From an uncultured Prevotellaceae bacterium (GTDB taxonomy: Bacteria; Bacteroidota; Bacteroidia; Bacteroidales; Bacteroidaceae): a stretch of 40,645 nucleotides of DNA. Below the pieces are notes generated by a model, which saw nothing but the letters and a program-made list of their open reading frames with translations, did no database searches and was not told the origin of the DNA. This document shows, piece by piece, positions 34,225 through 40,645 of this stretch (the first letter of the stretch is position 1; each line of letters starts with the position of its first letter). The position numbers and the translations under genes are program-made. Location: NCBI GenBank assembly GCA_902781315.1, contig CACZIT010000029.1:1-40645 (forward strand), in the 5' to 3' direction.

Positions 34225-35682
34225 ATGTTGATTACCATCATAGAACTACTGATAGTACTGTTGGCGCTCTACTTGGGTTCCAAGTATGGCAGCCTCGCAT
34301 TGGGTGCCATTGCCGGTCTCGGTCTGGCCATTCTCGTGTTCGACCACGGCCTGCAGCCTGGCACACCTCCAACCGACGTCATCTATATCATCGTGGCAGC
34401 CGTCACCTGCGCCGGCATCCTGCAGGCCTCGGGCGGTATGGACTGGATGATTCAGATTGCCGAGCGCTTGCTTCGCCGGCATCCTCAGCACATCACGTTC
34501 CTTGCTCCGCTGAGCACCTTCTTCCTCACCGTGCTCGTGGGCACAGGCCATGTGATGTACACCCTCATGCCCATCATCAGCGACGTAGCCATTAAGAAAG
34601 GCATCCGTCCCGAGCGCCCCTGTGCCGTGGCCAGCGTGGCATCGATGATTGCCATCATCTGCTCGCCCATCTCGGCTGCAGTCGTGGCCTTCTCCACCAT
34701 CTCGGCCCTCAACGGCTTCCACATCTCCATCCCGCAGATTGTGGCCATCACCATCCCTTCGTGTCTCATCGGCGTGATGATTGCTGCAGCATGGAGCAGC
34801 CGCCGTGGCCTCGACCTCGACAAAGACCCTGAGTTCCTGGCTCGAATTGCCGATCCCGTGCAGCGCGACTTCATCTATGGCAACACGCAGACCGTGCTCG
34901 ACAAGAAGATTGACAAGGGTGCCAAGCGTGCCGTCTACATCTTCCTGGCAGCCATCGCCATCATCATTATACTGGCCTTTGCCCAACAGCTGCTGCCAGC
35001 CTACGACACCGTTGTGGCCGTAGAAGGAGCCAAGGACGTGCTCCTGCCTACCGGAAAGACCGTCAGCCCCGACAAGCTGGCACAGGCAGGCATCGTCATG
35101 GCAGGCGTCACGGAGAAAGCGCCCGTCACCATCAAGATGTATCTCGTCATTCAGATCATCCTCATCTCGGCCGCTGCGCTCATGATTATCTGCTGCGGAG
35201 CCAAGCCGAAGAATGCTGTTGCCGACAACGTTTGGCAGAGTGGCATGGTGGCCGTCGTGGCTATCTACGGCATCGCATGGCTCTCCAACACCTTCTTCAA
35301 TGCCCACATCGCCGACATCCAGACGCTGCTGGGCGACATGGTGGCGAAGTACAGCTGGACCGTAGCCATCATGTTCTTCATCTTCTCCGTGCTCATCAAT
35401 TCGCAGGGAGCCGTCGTTGTGTCGCTGCTGCCGGTGGCCTATGCACTGGGCATCCCCGGATGGGTGCTGCTGGGCGTACTGCCGTGTGCCTACGGCTACT
35501 TCTTCATTCCGAACTACCCCACCGATATTGCAACGGTGAACATGGACCGCTCGGGCACCACGAAGATTGGAAAGTACGTGCTCAACCACTCGTTCATGAT
35601 GCCGGGCCTCATCAGTGTCATCACGAGCACCATCGTAGCTTATTGTCTGGCGTTCCTCCTGCACAACGCCGGCCTGTTCTAA
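34225..35682 (+). CDS. Anaerobic C4-dicarboxylate transporter, Dcu family (second copy)
   Basis: The protein has 485 residues. It aligns with the preceding gene from the first helix (MLITIIELLIVLLALYLGS) to the end (NHSFMMPGLI), so the pair arose by tandem duplication, though many positions differ. The divergence is largest in the central soluble loop (about residues 240-300). It belongs to the same transcript and ends before a strong terminator. It may have a different substrate or direction from its neighbour, for example uptake versus exchange, which is inference. Confidence 0.93.
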   Translation: MLITIIELLIVLLALYLGSKYGSLALGAIAGLGLAILVFDHGLQPGTPPTDVIYIIVAAVTCAGILQASGGMDWMIQIAERLLRRHPQHITFLAPLSTFFLTVLVGTGHVMYTLMPIISDVAIKKGIRPERPCAVASVASMIAIICSPISAAVVAFSTISALNGFHISIPQIVAITIPSCLIGVMIAAAWSSRRGLDLDKDPEFLARIADPVQRDFIYGNTQTVLDKKIDKGAKRAVYIFLAAIAIIIILAFAQQLLPAYDTVVAVEGAKDVLLPTGKTVSPDKLAQAGIVMAGVTEKAPVTIKMYLVIQIILISAAALMIICCGAKPKNAVADNVWQSGMVAVVAIYGIAWLSNTFFNAHIADIQTLLGDMVAKYSWTVAIMFFIFSVLINSQGAVVVSLLPVAYALGIPGWVLLGVLPCAYGYFFIPNYPTDIATVNMDRSGTTKIGKYVLNHSFMMPGLISVITSTIVAYCLAFLLHNAGLF

Positions 35683-35733
35683 CCGCCGGCCTGACCGCCG
35701 TCTCCCAAGAGTAGGCGCAGGCTCGCTCTCCCT

Positions 35734-35787
35734 TCACTTCACTTTGATAGAGTCTCCGCACCCTATTAGAGTGAAGTGATTCTTTTA
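35734..35787 (+). terminator. Terminator of the dcu operon
   Basis: TCACTTCACTTTGATAG (35734-35750) pairs over 17 positions with 35763-35779, including two G-U pairs, and TTCTTTTA follows. The loop is 12 bases. Confidence 0.85.
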
Positions 35788-35862
35788 TGCCCATTATCCT
35801 ACATCTACACCTTTACCATTAAGTTTGCACTCGCTGCCATTCTCTTTCAACACAGGAAAAGG

Positions 35863-35972
35863 CAACTTTACTATAGTAACGCTATCATTTTACTATAGTG
35901 ATTTTATCATTTTACTATAGTGATTTTATCATTTTACTGTAGTGAAGTGATCGTTTTACTAAAGTAAAATTC
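35863..35972. repeat. Tandem array with exact 22-bp period, five copies
   Basis: The core ACTATAGT or variants begins at 35870, 35892, 35914, 35936 and 35958, always 22 bases apart. The unit is close to ACTATAGTGATTTTATCATT plus TT. The core with flanking T and A bases is itself near-palindromic. Confidence 0.92.
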
Positions 35973-35997
35973 CAGGAAATCGCTTTTTTCGTCCCTC

Positions 35998-36034
35998 AAA
36001 AGCAATGGGATGCTCCCTCTGTATCATTGCTTTT
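35998..36034 (-). terminator. Probable terminator of the TonB-receptor-like gene
   Basis: AAAAGCAATG (35998-36007) and CATTGCTTTT (36025-36034) form a perfect 10-bp stem with a 17-base loop, about 60 bases after the stop. The T tract is interrupted, so efficiency is uncertain. Confidence 0.5.
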
Positions 36035-36090
36035 GTCCCCCTTAAACGGTGTTACGGATGTGAGAAAGCAACCTCTAAGTCAACAAATTG

Positions 36091-38895
36091 CTACAGCTTA
36101 AACGTGGCGCGAAGCATGGCTGTCCGACCGCAGAGGCCGTAGTCGTAGGTGTAGGTGTTGATGCCGTCGAAGACGGTGTAGGCATAGTGGCGCTGGTTCA
36201 GGAGGTTGTCGAGTTCCAAGCGGAGGACAAGACGCTTCCACTTGTACTGCACCGAGGCGTTGAAGAGCGACATGCGCTTGTAGGTGTCGGTGGCGATTTG
36301 GCGGCGCACATGGTCGTAGTCCAAGGAGATGTCAAGGGTGGCAATGGGGAAGATGTGGATGGCTCCGCTATGGGTGAGGGAGGTCACTGTATTGCTTTCC
36401 TCGGAGTAGCGGGAGCGCGACCAGCCATAGCGAATGTCGTAGCGCAGTTCGAGCCACTGGATGGGGGTGACAGAGGCATTGCCGTGGAGGTTGTAGGTGT
36501 TCGTGCGGGTCTTGATGATGTCAGCCCCCTCCTGACCTACATCCTTAGAGGAGGAAATGGCTTGCTCGCTGTCGCCGAAACCATAAGAGGCATCAGTGCC
36601 GAACTTGGCGAAGAGCATGGGGAAGTTCTTCGTGGCGGCAACGGAGAAGTTGCTGGAGTGGCTGCGGGTGTCACGTTGCAGGGCTGAGGTGCTAATGTCT
36701 ATACCGCTGATGCTCTGCGACGTGAGCGTGTTGCGTTTGGTCTCATTGTGACTGGCAGAGACGCTCAGCGTGAAGTACTGCATGGGCAGCTGCCACTTCC
36801 ACTCGCCCGAAGTACCCCATGAGTTCGACTCGCCGATGATGCCCGACGACGTGCGCACCGTACGATAATCTACCTGCATCGGCTCGGTCAGCAGCGTCAG
36901 CATGTCGCCTATCGAAGTGGAGTAGCCCGTCGAGAACGACAGTTTGCTGTTTGCTGAAAAAGTGTAGTTGATGCCCATCGAGGGATTGAGCACGGGCTTG
37001 GTGTAGTTGAGCTTGTTATAATAAAGTCCCTTCAGTGCAGCACCCAGTCCGGCACTAAGATAGAAGCGGCGGTTGCGCGAATGAATCTCGAAGCCGGGAT
37101 TGACGCTGGGGGTGAATGACCAGCCATAGACCCTCTCCCCTGCCTCTCCCTGTGAGGGAGAGGAGTAATTACCTTGAATGTCCGCCACATCTGATATAGG
37201 ACTATCTTCTCCCCTCCCTATAGGGAGGGGCTGGGGGTGGGTCTGTTTTGTTTCCACATCGTCGTACGTCGCATTCAGCCTGACAGGCAGACTGAGCCGG
37301 AACACCTTGCCGATGGGGATGTTGAACGACGAACCTACGTTCATCGAGAGCGTCGAGGACTGCGCCGTCTGCCCGTAGCCTTGTCCGTCGTGCACGAAAG
37401 ACAAACGCAATGTCGGAGTCCTCTTGAACGACACCGACGCATTGACATGTCGGCGCGTGCCCTTCTCCGTCCTGCCCATCCAGAACAGGTCGTTGCCCAC
37501 CTCGAACGATGTTGCCTTCCTCCGTTGCTCCACCAGTTGCAGATTGGCCAACACATCCCCTTCGTTCTGCTCAAACTTCCCTTTCAGCACAAACGTCTCG
37601 CTGAGATACATGCGGTCGGCGTTCTTCAGGTAGTTCACCGACAGCTTCGGCAGATGCACCTTCGTCAATGGCGACGTCTGTTCGCTCACGGTCACGTAGC
37701 TGCCGTCGCCTGAAAGATACGTGCTGCTCTGGCTGATGTCGTGCGTGGCGCGGTGGTAGCTGTAGTCGGCATTCACCTTCAGCGTCGTAGTCGAGTCGAG
37801 TTTATGGATGCCGTTGAGCGAAGCCATGCCATTGCGCTGATAGAGGTATTCGCCCTGCGGAGGCGCACCGCCGTCGAAGCCACCGAACAGGTTGGTGGCT
37901 GGCGTCGTCACGTCCGAACCGCCGAAGTGGTCATACATGTCTGCCCGTGCGAAGCTCTTGTAGTTACCACCCTTCAGCGAGCAGATGGTCTGGAACTTGT
38001 TCGTGAACATCATGCCGGTAAGGCCTAGGAGAAACCCACCCCCAGCCCCTCCCGAGGGGAGGGGGGCTTGATTAGCATTAGAGGTTGCATCTTCAGAAGG
38101 AAGAGTATCTAAGCTCCCCTCCCCTCGGGAGGGGCTGGGGGTGGGTGTCTGGGGGCTGTGAGTGGGCTGCACTCCCACTCCCGCTTCTTCCTGTCCGAAC
38201 GGCTTCAGCTTCGCCTTCTTCGACAGCTTGATGTTCATCGACACCTCGTTGCTCGGCACGTCCTTCTCCACCTTCCGTGCGTGGTGGTTGCGGACAATCT
38301 CCACCTGCGTTACGTAGTCTGCCGGGATGTTCCGCGTCGCCAGGTTGTACTTGCCGCCCAGCATGTCCAATCCCTCGATGTTGAACTGCGAGATGGGCTT
38401 ACCCATGTAGCTGATACCGCCATTCTTCGATACGTCCACGCCCGGCAGCCGTTTCAGTCCGTCCTCCAACGTCACGTCGCCCTTGCCGAGGAACGACGCG
38501 AGGTTGTGGCTCAGCGTGTCGCCGCGCTGCCGCAGCGGGTCGGCCTTCACCGTCACCTCCTTCAGCGTAACGGCCTTGGGTGTCAGCACCATGTCCTGAT
38601 TGACAACCCCTCCCCTACTGGGGGAGGCTGGGAGGGGGCTCGTCTCTTTCTCATAGCCGATATGGTTGAACTGCAACGTCAGCGTTCCACTCGGCACACT
38701 CTTGATTTCCAGTGCATACTCGCCCTTCGCATTCGTGCTGGTGAACGCCAGCGTCTTCGTGCCGCTGACCACTTTCACGATGACATCACTCACGGGCTTA
38801 TTTTGCAGGTCAATCACCCGCCCCGTCACTTTCACCTGTGCCGAAGCCGACGCTGCCAGCACAACGACTAGCATGAAAAGCAGACACTTCTTCAT
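36091..38895 (-). CDS. TonB-dependent-receptor-like outer-membrane beta-barrel protein
   Basis: The protein has 934 residues from the ATG at 38895, which begins a clean signal peptide (about 1-20, cut after ASA); the frame upstream runs through the promoter and an inverted repeat and is not coding. Domains: a carboxypeptidase-regulatory-like beta domain (about 21-110, VTGRVIDLQNKPVSDV), a plug (about 120-215, LEDGLKRLPGVDVSKNG), and a large outer-membrane barrel ending ATFKL. A GLPGLI-type gene lies upstream on the same strand, a frequent partner of this receptor group. There is no SusD. Five GC-rich palindromes are read in frame as Pro/Gly/Ser-rich inserts such as TPSPSRGEG. The ligand is unknown. 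Confidence 0.88.
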   Translation of the reverse strand: MKKCLLFMLVVVLAASASAQVKVTGRVIDLQNKPVSDVIVKVVSGTKTLAFTSTNAKGEYALEIKSVPSGTLTLQFNHIGYEKETSPLPASPSRGGVVNQDMVLTPKAVTLKEVTVKADPLRQRGDTLSHNLASFLGKGDVTLEDGLKRLPGVDVSKNGGISYMGKPISQFNIEGLDMLGGKYNLATRNIPADYVTQVEIVRNHHARKVEKDVPSNEVSMNIKLSKKAKLKPFGQEEAGVGVQPTHSPQTPTPSPSRGEGSLDTLPSEDATSNANQAPLPSGGAGGGFLLGLTGMMFTNKFQTICSLKGGNYKSFARADMYDHFGGSDVTTPATNLFGGFDGGAPPQGEYLYQRNGMASLNGIHKLDSTTTLKVNADYSYHRATHDISQSSTYLSGDGSYVTVSEQTSPLTKVHLPKLSVNYLKNADRMYLSETFVLKGKFEQNEGDVLANLQLVEQRRKATSFEVGNDLFWMGRTEKGTRRHVNASVSFKRTPTLRLSFVHDGQGYGQTAQSSTLSMNVGSSFNIPIGKVFRLSLPVRLNATYDDVETKQTHPQPLPIGRGEDSPISDVADIQGNYSSPSQGEAGERVYGWSFTPSVNPGFEIHSRNRRFYLSAGLGAALKGLYYNKLNYTKPVLNPSMGINYTFSANSKLSFSTGYSTSIGDMLTLLTEPMQVDYRTVRTSSGIIGESNSWGTSGEWKWQLPMQYFTLSVSASHNETKRNTLTSQSISGIDISTSALQRDTRSHSSNFSVAATKNFPMLFAKFGTDASYGFGDSEQAISSSKDVGQEGADIIKTRTNTYNLHGNASVTPIQWLELRYDIRYGWSRSRYSEESNTVTSLTHSGAIHIFPIATLDISLDYDHVRRQIATDTYKRMSLFNASVQYKWKRLVLRLELDNLLNQRHYAYTVFDGINTYTYDYGLCGRTAMLRATFKL
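37129..37241. repeat. Inverted pair of GC-rich palindromes inside the receptor gene (pair 1)
   Basis: Units at 37129-37165 and 37209-37241 are short hairpins in opposite orientation, 43 bases apart. The second contains CTCCCCTCCCTATAGGGAGG followed by a GCTGGGGGTGGG tail. Both are read through in frame (QPLPIGRGED and SSPSQGEAGE). Confidence 0.82.
38035..38145. repeat. Inverted pair of GC-rich palindromes inside the receptor gene (pair 2)
   Basis: Units at 38035-38069 and 38111-38145 are reverse complements over 35 bases with one mismatch, 41 bases apart. Each contains the hairpin CCCCTCCCGAGGGGAGGGG or its complement plus a C/G-rich tail. They are read in frame as TPSPSRGEG and APLPSGGAGGG. 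Confidence 0.9.
38604..38642. repeat. Solitary GC-rich palindrome in the receptor gene
   Basis: CCCCTCCCCTACTGGGGGAG followed by GCTGGGAGGGGG. It belongs to the same family as the two inverted pairs and is read in frame as SPLPASPSRGG in the loop after HIGYEKET. Confidence 0.8.
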
Positions 38896-38943
38896 TCTTT
38901 CAGCCTTTTTACACAAGTTGTCACTAACTACTAACAAAATATT

Positions 38944-38975
38944 CAAAATTAGCTTCGTTTTGATTTGAGTTTCAA
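38944..38975 (-). promoter_or_regulatory. Promoter of the TonB-receptor-like gene
   Basis: On the minus strand TTG (38973-38975), 21 bases, then TAATTTTG (38944-38951), 48 bases upstream of the ATG. It overlaps a divergent promoter for the transposase. Confidence 0.7.
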
Positions 38976-38993
38976 TTTTATTCAGTAACTTTG
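38964..38993 (+). promoter_or_regulatory. Possible promoter of the Y1 transposase gene
   Basis: TTTG (38964-38967), 18 bases, then TAACTTTG (38986-38993), just outside the left hairpin of the element. If active, the transposase would be transcribed from host DNA at this site. Confidence 0.5.
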
Positions 38994-39017
38994 CGGTGTG
39001 ACGCTGAAAGCGTCTTC

Positions 39018-39060
39018 GCTCAGTAACCGAGGGTACGAGCGCAGCGAGCACCCCCGGACA
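39018..39060. repeat. Left 43-bp outer inverted-repeat arm
   Basis: Exact reverse complement of 39625-39667. It contains an imperfect internal stem around GGGTACGAGCGCAGCGAGCA. Confidence 0.92.
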
Positions 39061-39134
39061 TCCGTGCACTACTGACCGATATGCACCCTGAAGGGGTGCC
39101 CCATCCACAATACACCAACTATCCAAATCTAATC

Positions 39135-39578
39135 ATGGCCTACACCAAGCTTATCTACCACATCGTTCTACGCATTTATCAGGGTACGGCTCCCATCACC
39201 GAGGCTTATGAGCGCGACCTCTATATGTATATCTTTGGTTTCTGCAAGAACCACCAATGCGTGCTCTACCGCATCAACGGCATGCCTGACCACATACACA
39301 TGCTGGTTTCTCTGCATCCCACCATTGCCGTGGCCTCTTTTGTCCACGACCTCAAGATTGCCACCAACAACTTCATGTCTGCCAACCGCGACCGTTTCCC
39401 TGCATTCGTGAAGTGGGAGCAAGGTTACTGCGCCCTAACATACTCCGAAGCAGACAAGGAGCGGATTATGCAGTATATCATCAACCAGAAAGAACACCAC
39501 CGTAAGCTCTCTGTCCGTGACGAATTGATTGCCCTGCTTCAGGAGTGTGGAGTGGAGTATGACGAGCGGTATATCTGA
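39135..39578 (+). CDS. Y1 (HUH) transposase, IS200/REP-associated type
   Basis: The protein has 147 residues from the ATG at 39135. The HUH motif is PDHIHML (H53, H55) and the catalytic tyrosine is probably Y114 in IMQYIINQKEHH. Other family marks are YHIVLRIYQG near the start and WEQGYCALTYSEAD. HUH transposases cut single-stranded DNA at hairpin-marked ends through a phosphotyrosine link. The longer frame from 39081 starts inside the inner inverted repeat and is rejected. The sequence is intact, so the protein may be active. It is the only gene of the 39000-39685 element. Confidence 0.92.
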   Translation: MAYTKLIYHIVLRIYQGTAPITEAYERDLYMYIFGFCKNHQCVLYRINGMPDHIHMLVSLHPTIAVASFVHDLKIATNNFMSANRDRFPAFVKWEQGYCALTYSEADKERIMQYIINQKEHHRKLSVRDELIALLQECGVEYDERYI

Positions 39579-39624
39579 GACAGTGGGGCACCCCTCCAGG
39601 GTGCATCCTCTTACTACCGCTCGC

Positions 39625-39667
39625 TGTCCGGGGGTGCTCGCTGCGCTCGTACCCTCGGTTACTGAGC
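39625..39667. repeat. Right 43-bp outer inverted-repeat arm
   Basis: Exact reverse complement of 39018-39060. It ends 45 bases before the stop of the GLPGLI gene. Confidence 0.92.
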
Positions 39668-39712
39668 GGTGACCGCGTTGCGGTCTCTTCCTGCTCACTG
39701 AAAACTTCGCTC

Positions 39713-40546
39713 TCACTGCTCAAGTGGTTGATACACATGCGCCTTTGTCAGCAGTGGGTGACCGCCATTGGCAAGCAGGAGTTGCTGGCCGTTGCGGTTG
39801 AGGACGCTCATATCCGTGATGCTGCCCTGAATATCGGGCACATAGTACATGGGATTCTTGGCGTATTCTCGGTTGCCATAGATCTCGTTCTTGTGCTTCA
39901 GCAGCTTGGCGTACTTCATCCTATGCACTTCGGGGTTTTGCTCTGGCGCAGTGATGGGTGACGTCTCTTGTCTCATTTCGGCAAGGCGGAACGTGTGCGC
40001 CTCGCTCTTGGCCTCGACAATCATTCCAGGCAGACCACGCAGTCGCCACGGTCCTGCCGACGACGGAATCTCCTCGGTGTACCATACATGCCACTCCAAA
40101 CCTCGGAATGTTGCCATAGCCTGTTGGCAGAGATAGCCGCTTGCAGTCAGCGTATCGTCGGTGAGCGTCCAAGCGATGTCGGGAGTCTCTTCATAGCCCT
40201 CATACTCATGTGGAAAGATGAATTCGCGCACGGTGGTCTGCCCCTCGGGGTAGCCCGTCCACACCGTCGGCATGTGCATCAGAGCCTCCTGGAACCCTGC
40301 TGCCACATCGGGCTTTGCGTCACCGTCGTACACCGGGTAGGCCGAGCGCGGCATCGACTTCACGACCGTCCGTCCCACCTGCACGACGACCTGCATCCTG
40401 TCGGTGACGTCTTGTCCCTCGTCGTCCTGTGTCCTGCACTCATAGTCGTACACCGCCACAAACTGTGCCGTGTCAACGGTTTCCACCTGTCCCTGCACCA
40501 CTATCGCCAGCACAAAGGCCATCATGGTTAACATCATCTTTTTCAT
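39713..40546 (-). CDS. GLPGLI family secreted protein
   Basis: The protein has 277 residues from the ATG at 40546, which starts a signal peptide (KKMMLTMMAFVLAIVVQGQ); an ATG at 40579 would add 11 residues in front of it. The signature is GPWRLRGLPGMIVEAKSEAHTF, a GLPGMI variant of the family motif. GLPGLI proteins are found next to TonB-receptor-like genes in Bacteroidota; their function is unknown. Here the receptor gene follows on the same strand but is separated by the transposase element. Confidence 0.88.
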   Translation of the reverse strand: MKKMMLTMMAFVLAIVVQGQVETVDTAQFVAVYDYECRTQDDEGQDVTDRMQVVVQVGRTVVKSMPRSAYPVYDGDAKPDVAAGFQEALMHMPTVWTGYPEGQTTVREFIFPHEYEGYEETPDIAWTLTDDTLTASGYLCQQAMATFRGLEWHVWYTEEIPSSAGPWRLRGLPGMIVEAKSEAHTFRLAEMRQETSPITAPEQNPEVHRMKYAKLLKHKNEIYGNREYAKNPMYYVPDIQGSITDMSVLNRNGQQLLLANGGHPLLTKAHVYQPLEQ

Positions 40547-40645
40547 TTTCCTTAATTCCGCAACACTATAGTTTAACATTATTTATAAGTGCCTGAGCAA
40601 CAAAAAGTTGCCCAGGATTTTGCCATGTCAGAATTTTCACTTACC

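Larger units (their letters stand above)
39000..39685. mobile_element. REP-type single-gene transposase element with nested inverted repeats
   Basis: The element is symmetric. Going inward from the left: a hairpin (39000-39014, GACGCTGAAAGCGTC), a 43-base arm (39018-39060), and a 22-base arm (39082-39103). Then comes the Y1 transposase gene and the mirror set: 39584-39605 (one mismatch), 39625-39667 (perfect complement of the 43-base arm), and a hairpin (39671-39685, GACCGCGTTGCGGTC). On both sides the outer hairpin is three bases from the long arm. This resembles a RAYT gene bracketed by inverted REP sequences, rather than a classical IS with target duplications. Confidence 0.85.

Noticed and set aside
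34246-35664. 472-codon open frame antisense to the second dcu gene
   Set aside because: It mirrors the codon structure of a strongly supported transporter gene, has a His/Asp/Gly-rich composition typical of antisense shadows and no recognisable domain.
38896-39126. N-terminal extension of the receptor reading frame
   Set aside because: It runs through the promoter and the left inverted-repeat arm of the transposase element; the internal ATG at 38895 starts a clear signal peptide.
39081-39134. Extended start of the Y1 transposase
   Set aside because: The extra 18 codons lie in the 22-bp inverted-repeat arm; the family N-terminus begins at 39135.

Overview
The window looks like a chromosomal segment of a Bacteroidota member, most likely family Prevotellaceae. 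This rests on recurrent TAnnTTTG -7 boxes (often with TTTG about 20 bases upstream), very short leaders without strong Shine-Dalgarno sequences, and lineage-typical genes (GldB, GLPGLI, DUF4861, Dcu pair, serine palmitoyltransferase, HU-LysM protein, archaeal/eukaryotic-type ProS). Species cannot be fixed from the sequence alone.

Left end (1-6,350): an AT-rich minus-strand block that reads as one four-gene operon: RloA/AbiLi-like ATPase, RloB/AbiLii-like protein, a 1,241-residue protein that I read as TPR repeats followed by a GreA/B-C-like and a PIN-like domain, and a 3'-truncated AbiH-like gene. It resembles an abortive-infection or RNA-targeting defence locus. It is followed by a decayed leucine-rich-repeat/dockerin gene end and tRNA-Pro.

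Core (7,290-21,400): housekeeping and envelope genes. Serine palmitoyltransferase is divergent from a lipid kinase. Then come trmN6, the lon-tgt-lptF/G operon, a DEAD-box helicase, and the minus-strand run ftsY-rimO-HU-HU/LysM fusion.

Middle (21,500-22,530): tRNA-Thr and tRNA-Gly next to a low-GC, gene-poor scar with a possible integrase N-terminal fragment, an 11-bp tandem array, a perfect 23-bp inverted repeat and a 22-bp tandem array. Then gldB, DUF4861, mtgA, an OmpA-type lipoprotein, proS, a DUF3298-type lipoprotein, rsmG, an MBL hydrolase, ruvC, a small secreted protein, an MltF-like lytic transglycosylase and two tandem C4-dicarboxylate transporters.

Right end (35,690-40,645): a 22-bp array, then a TonB-receptor-like outer-membrane protein and a GLPGLI protein on the minus strand. 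These two probably once formed one operon and are now separated by a compact 686-bp element, a Y1 (REP-associated type) transposase inside nested, nearly perfect inverted repeats. The receptor gene itself carries five GC-rich palindromes read in frame as protein, four of them arranged as two inverted pairs about 41-43 bp apart. The defence operon, the transposase element with the in-frame palindromes, and the repeated use of exact 22-bp spacing in intergenic arrays are the most notable signals.
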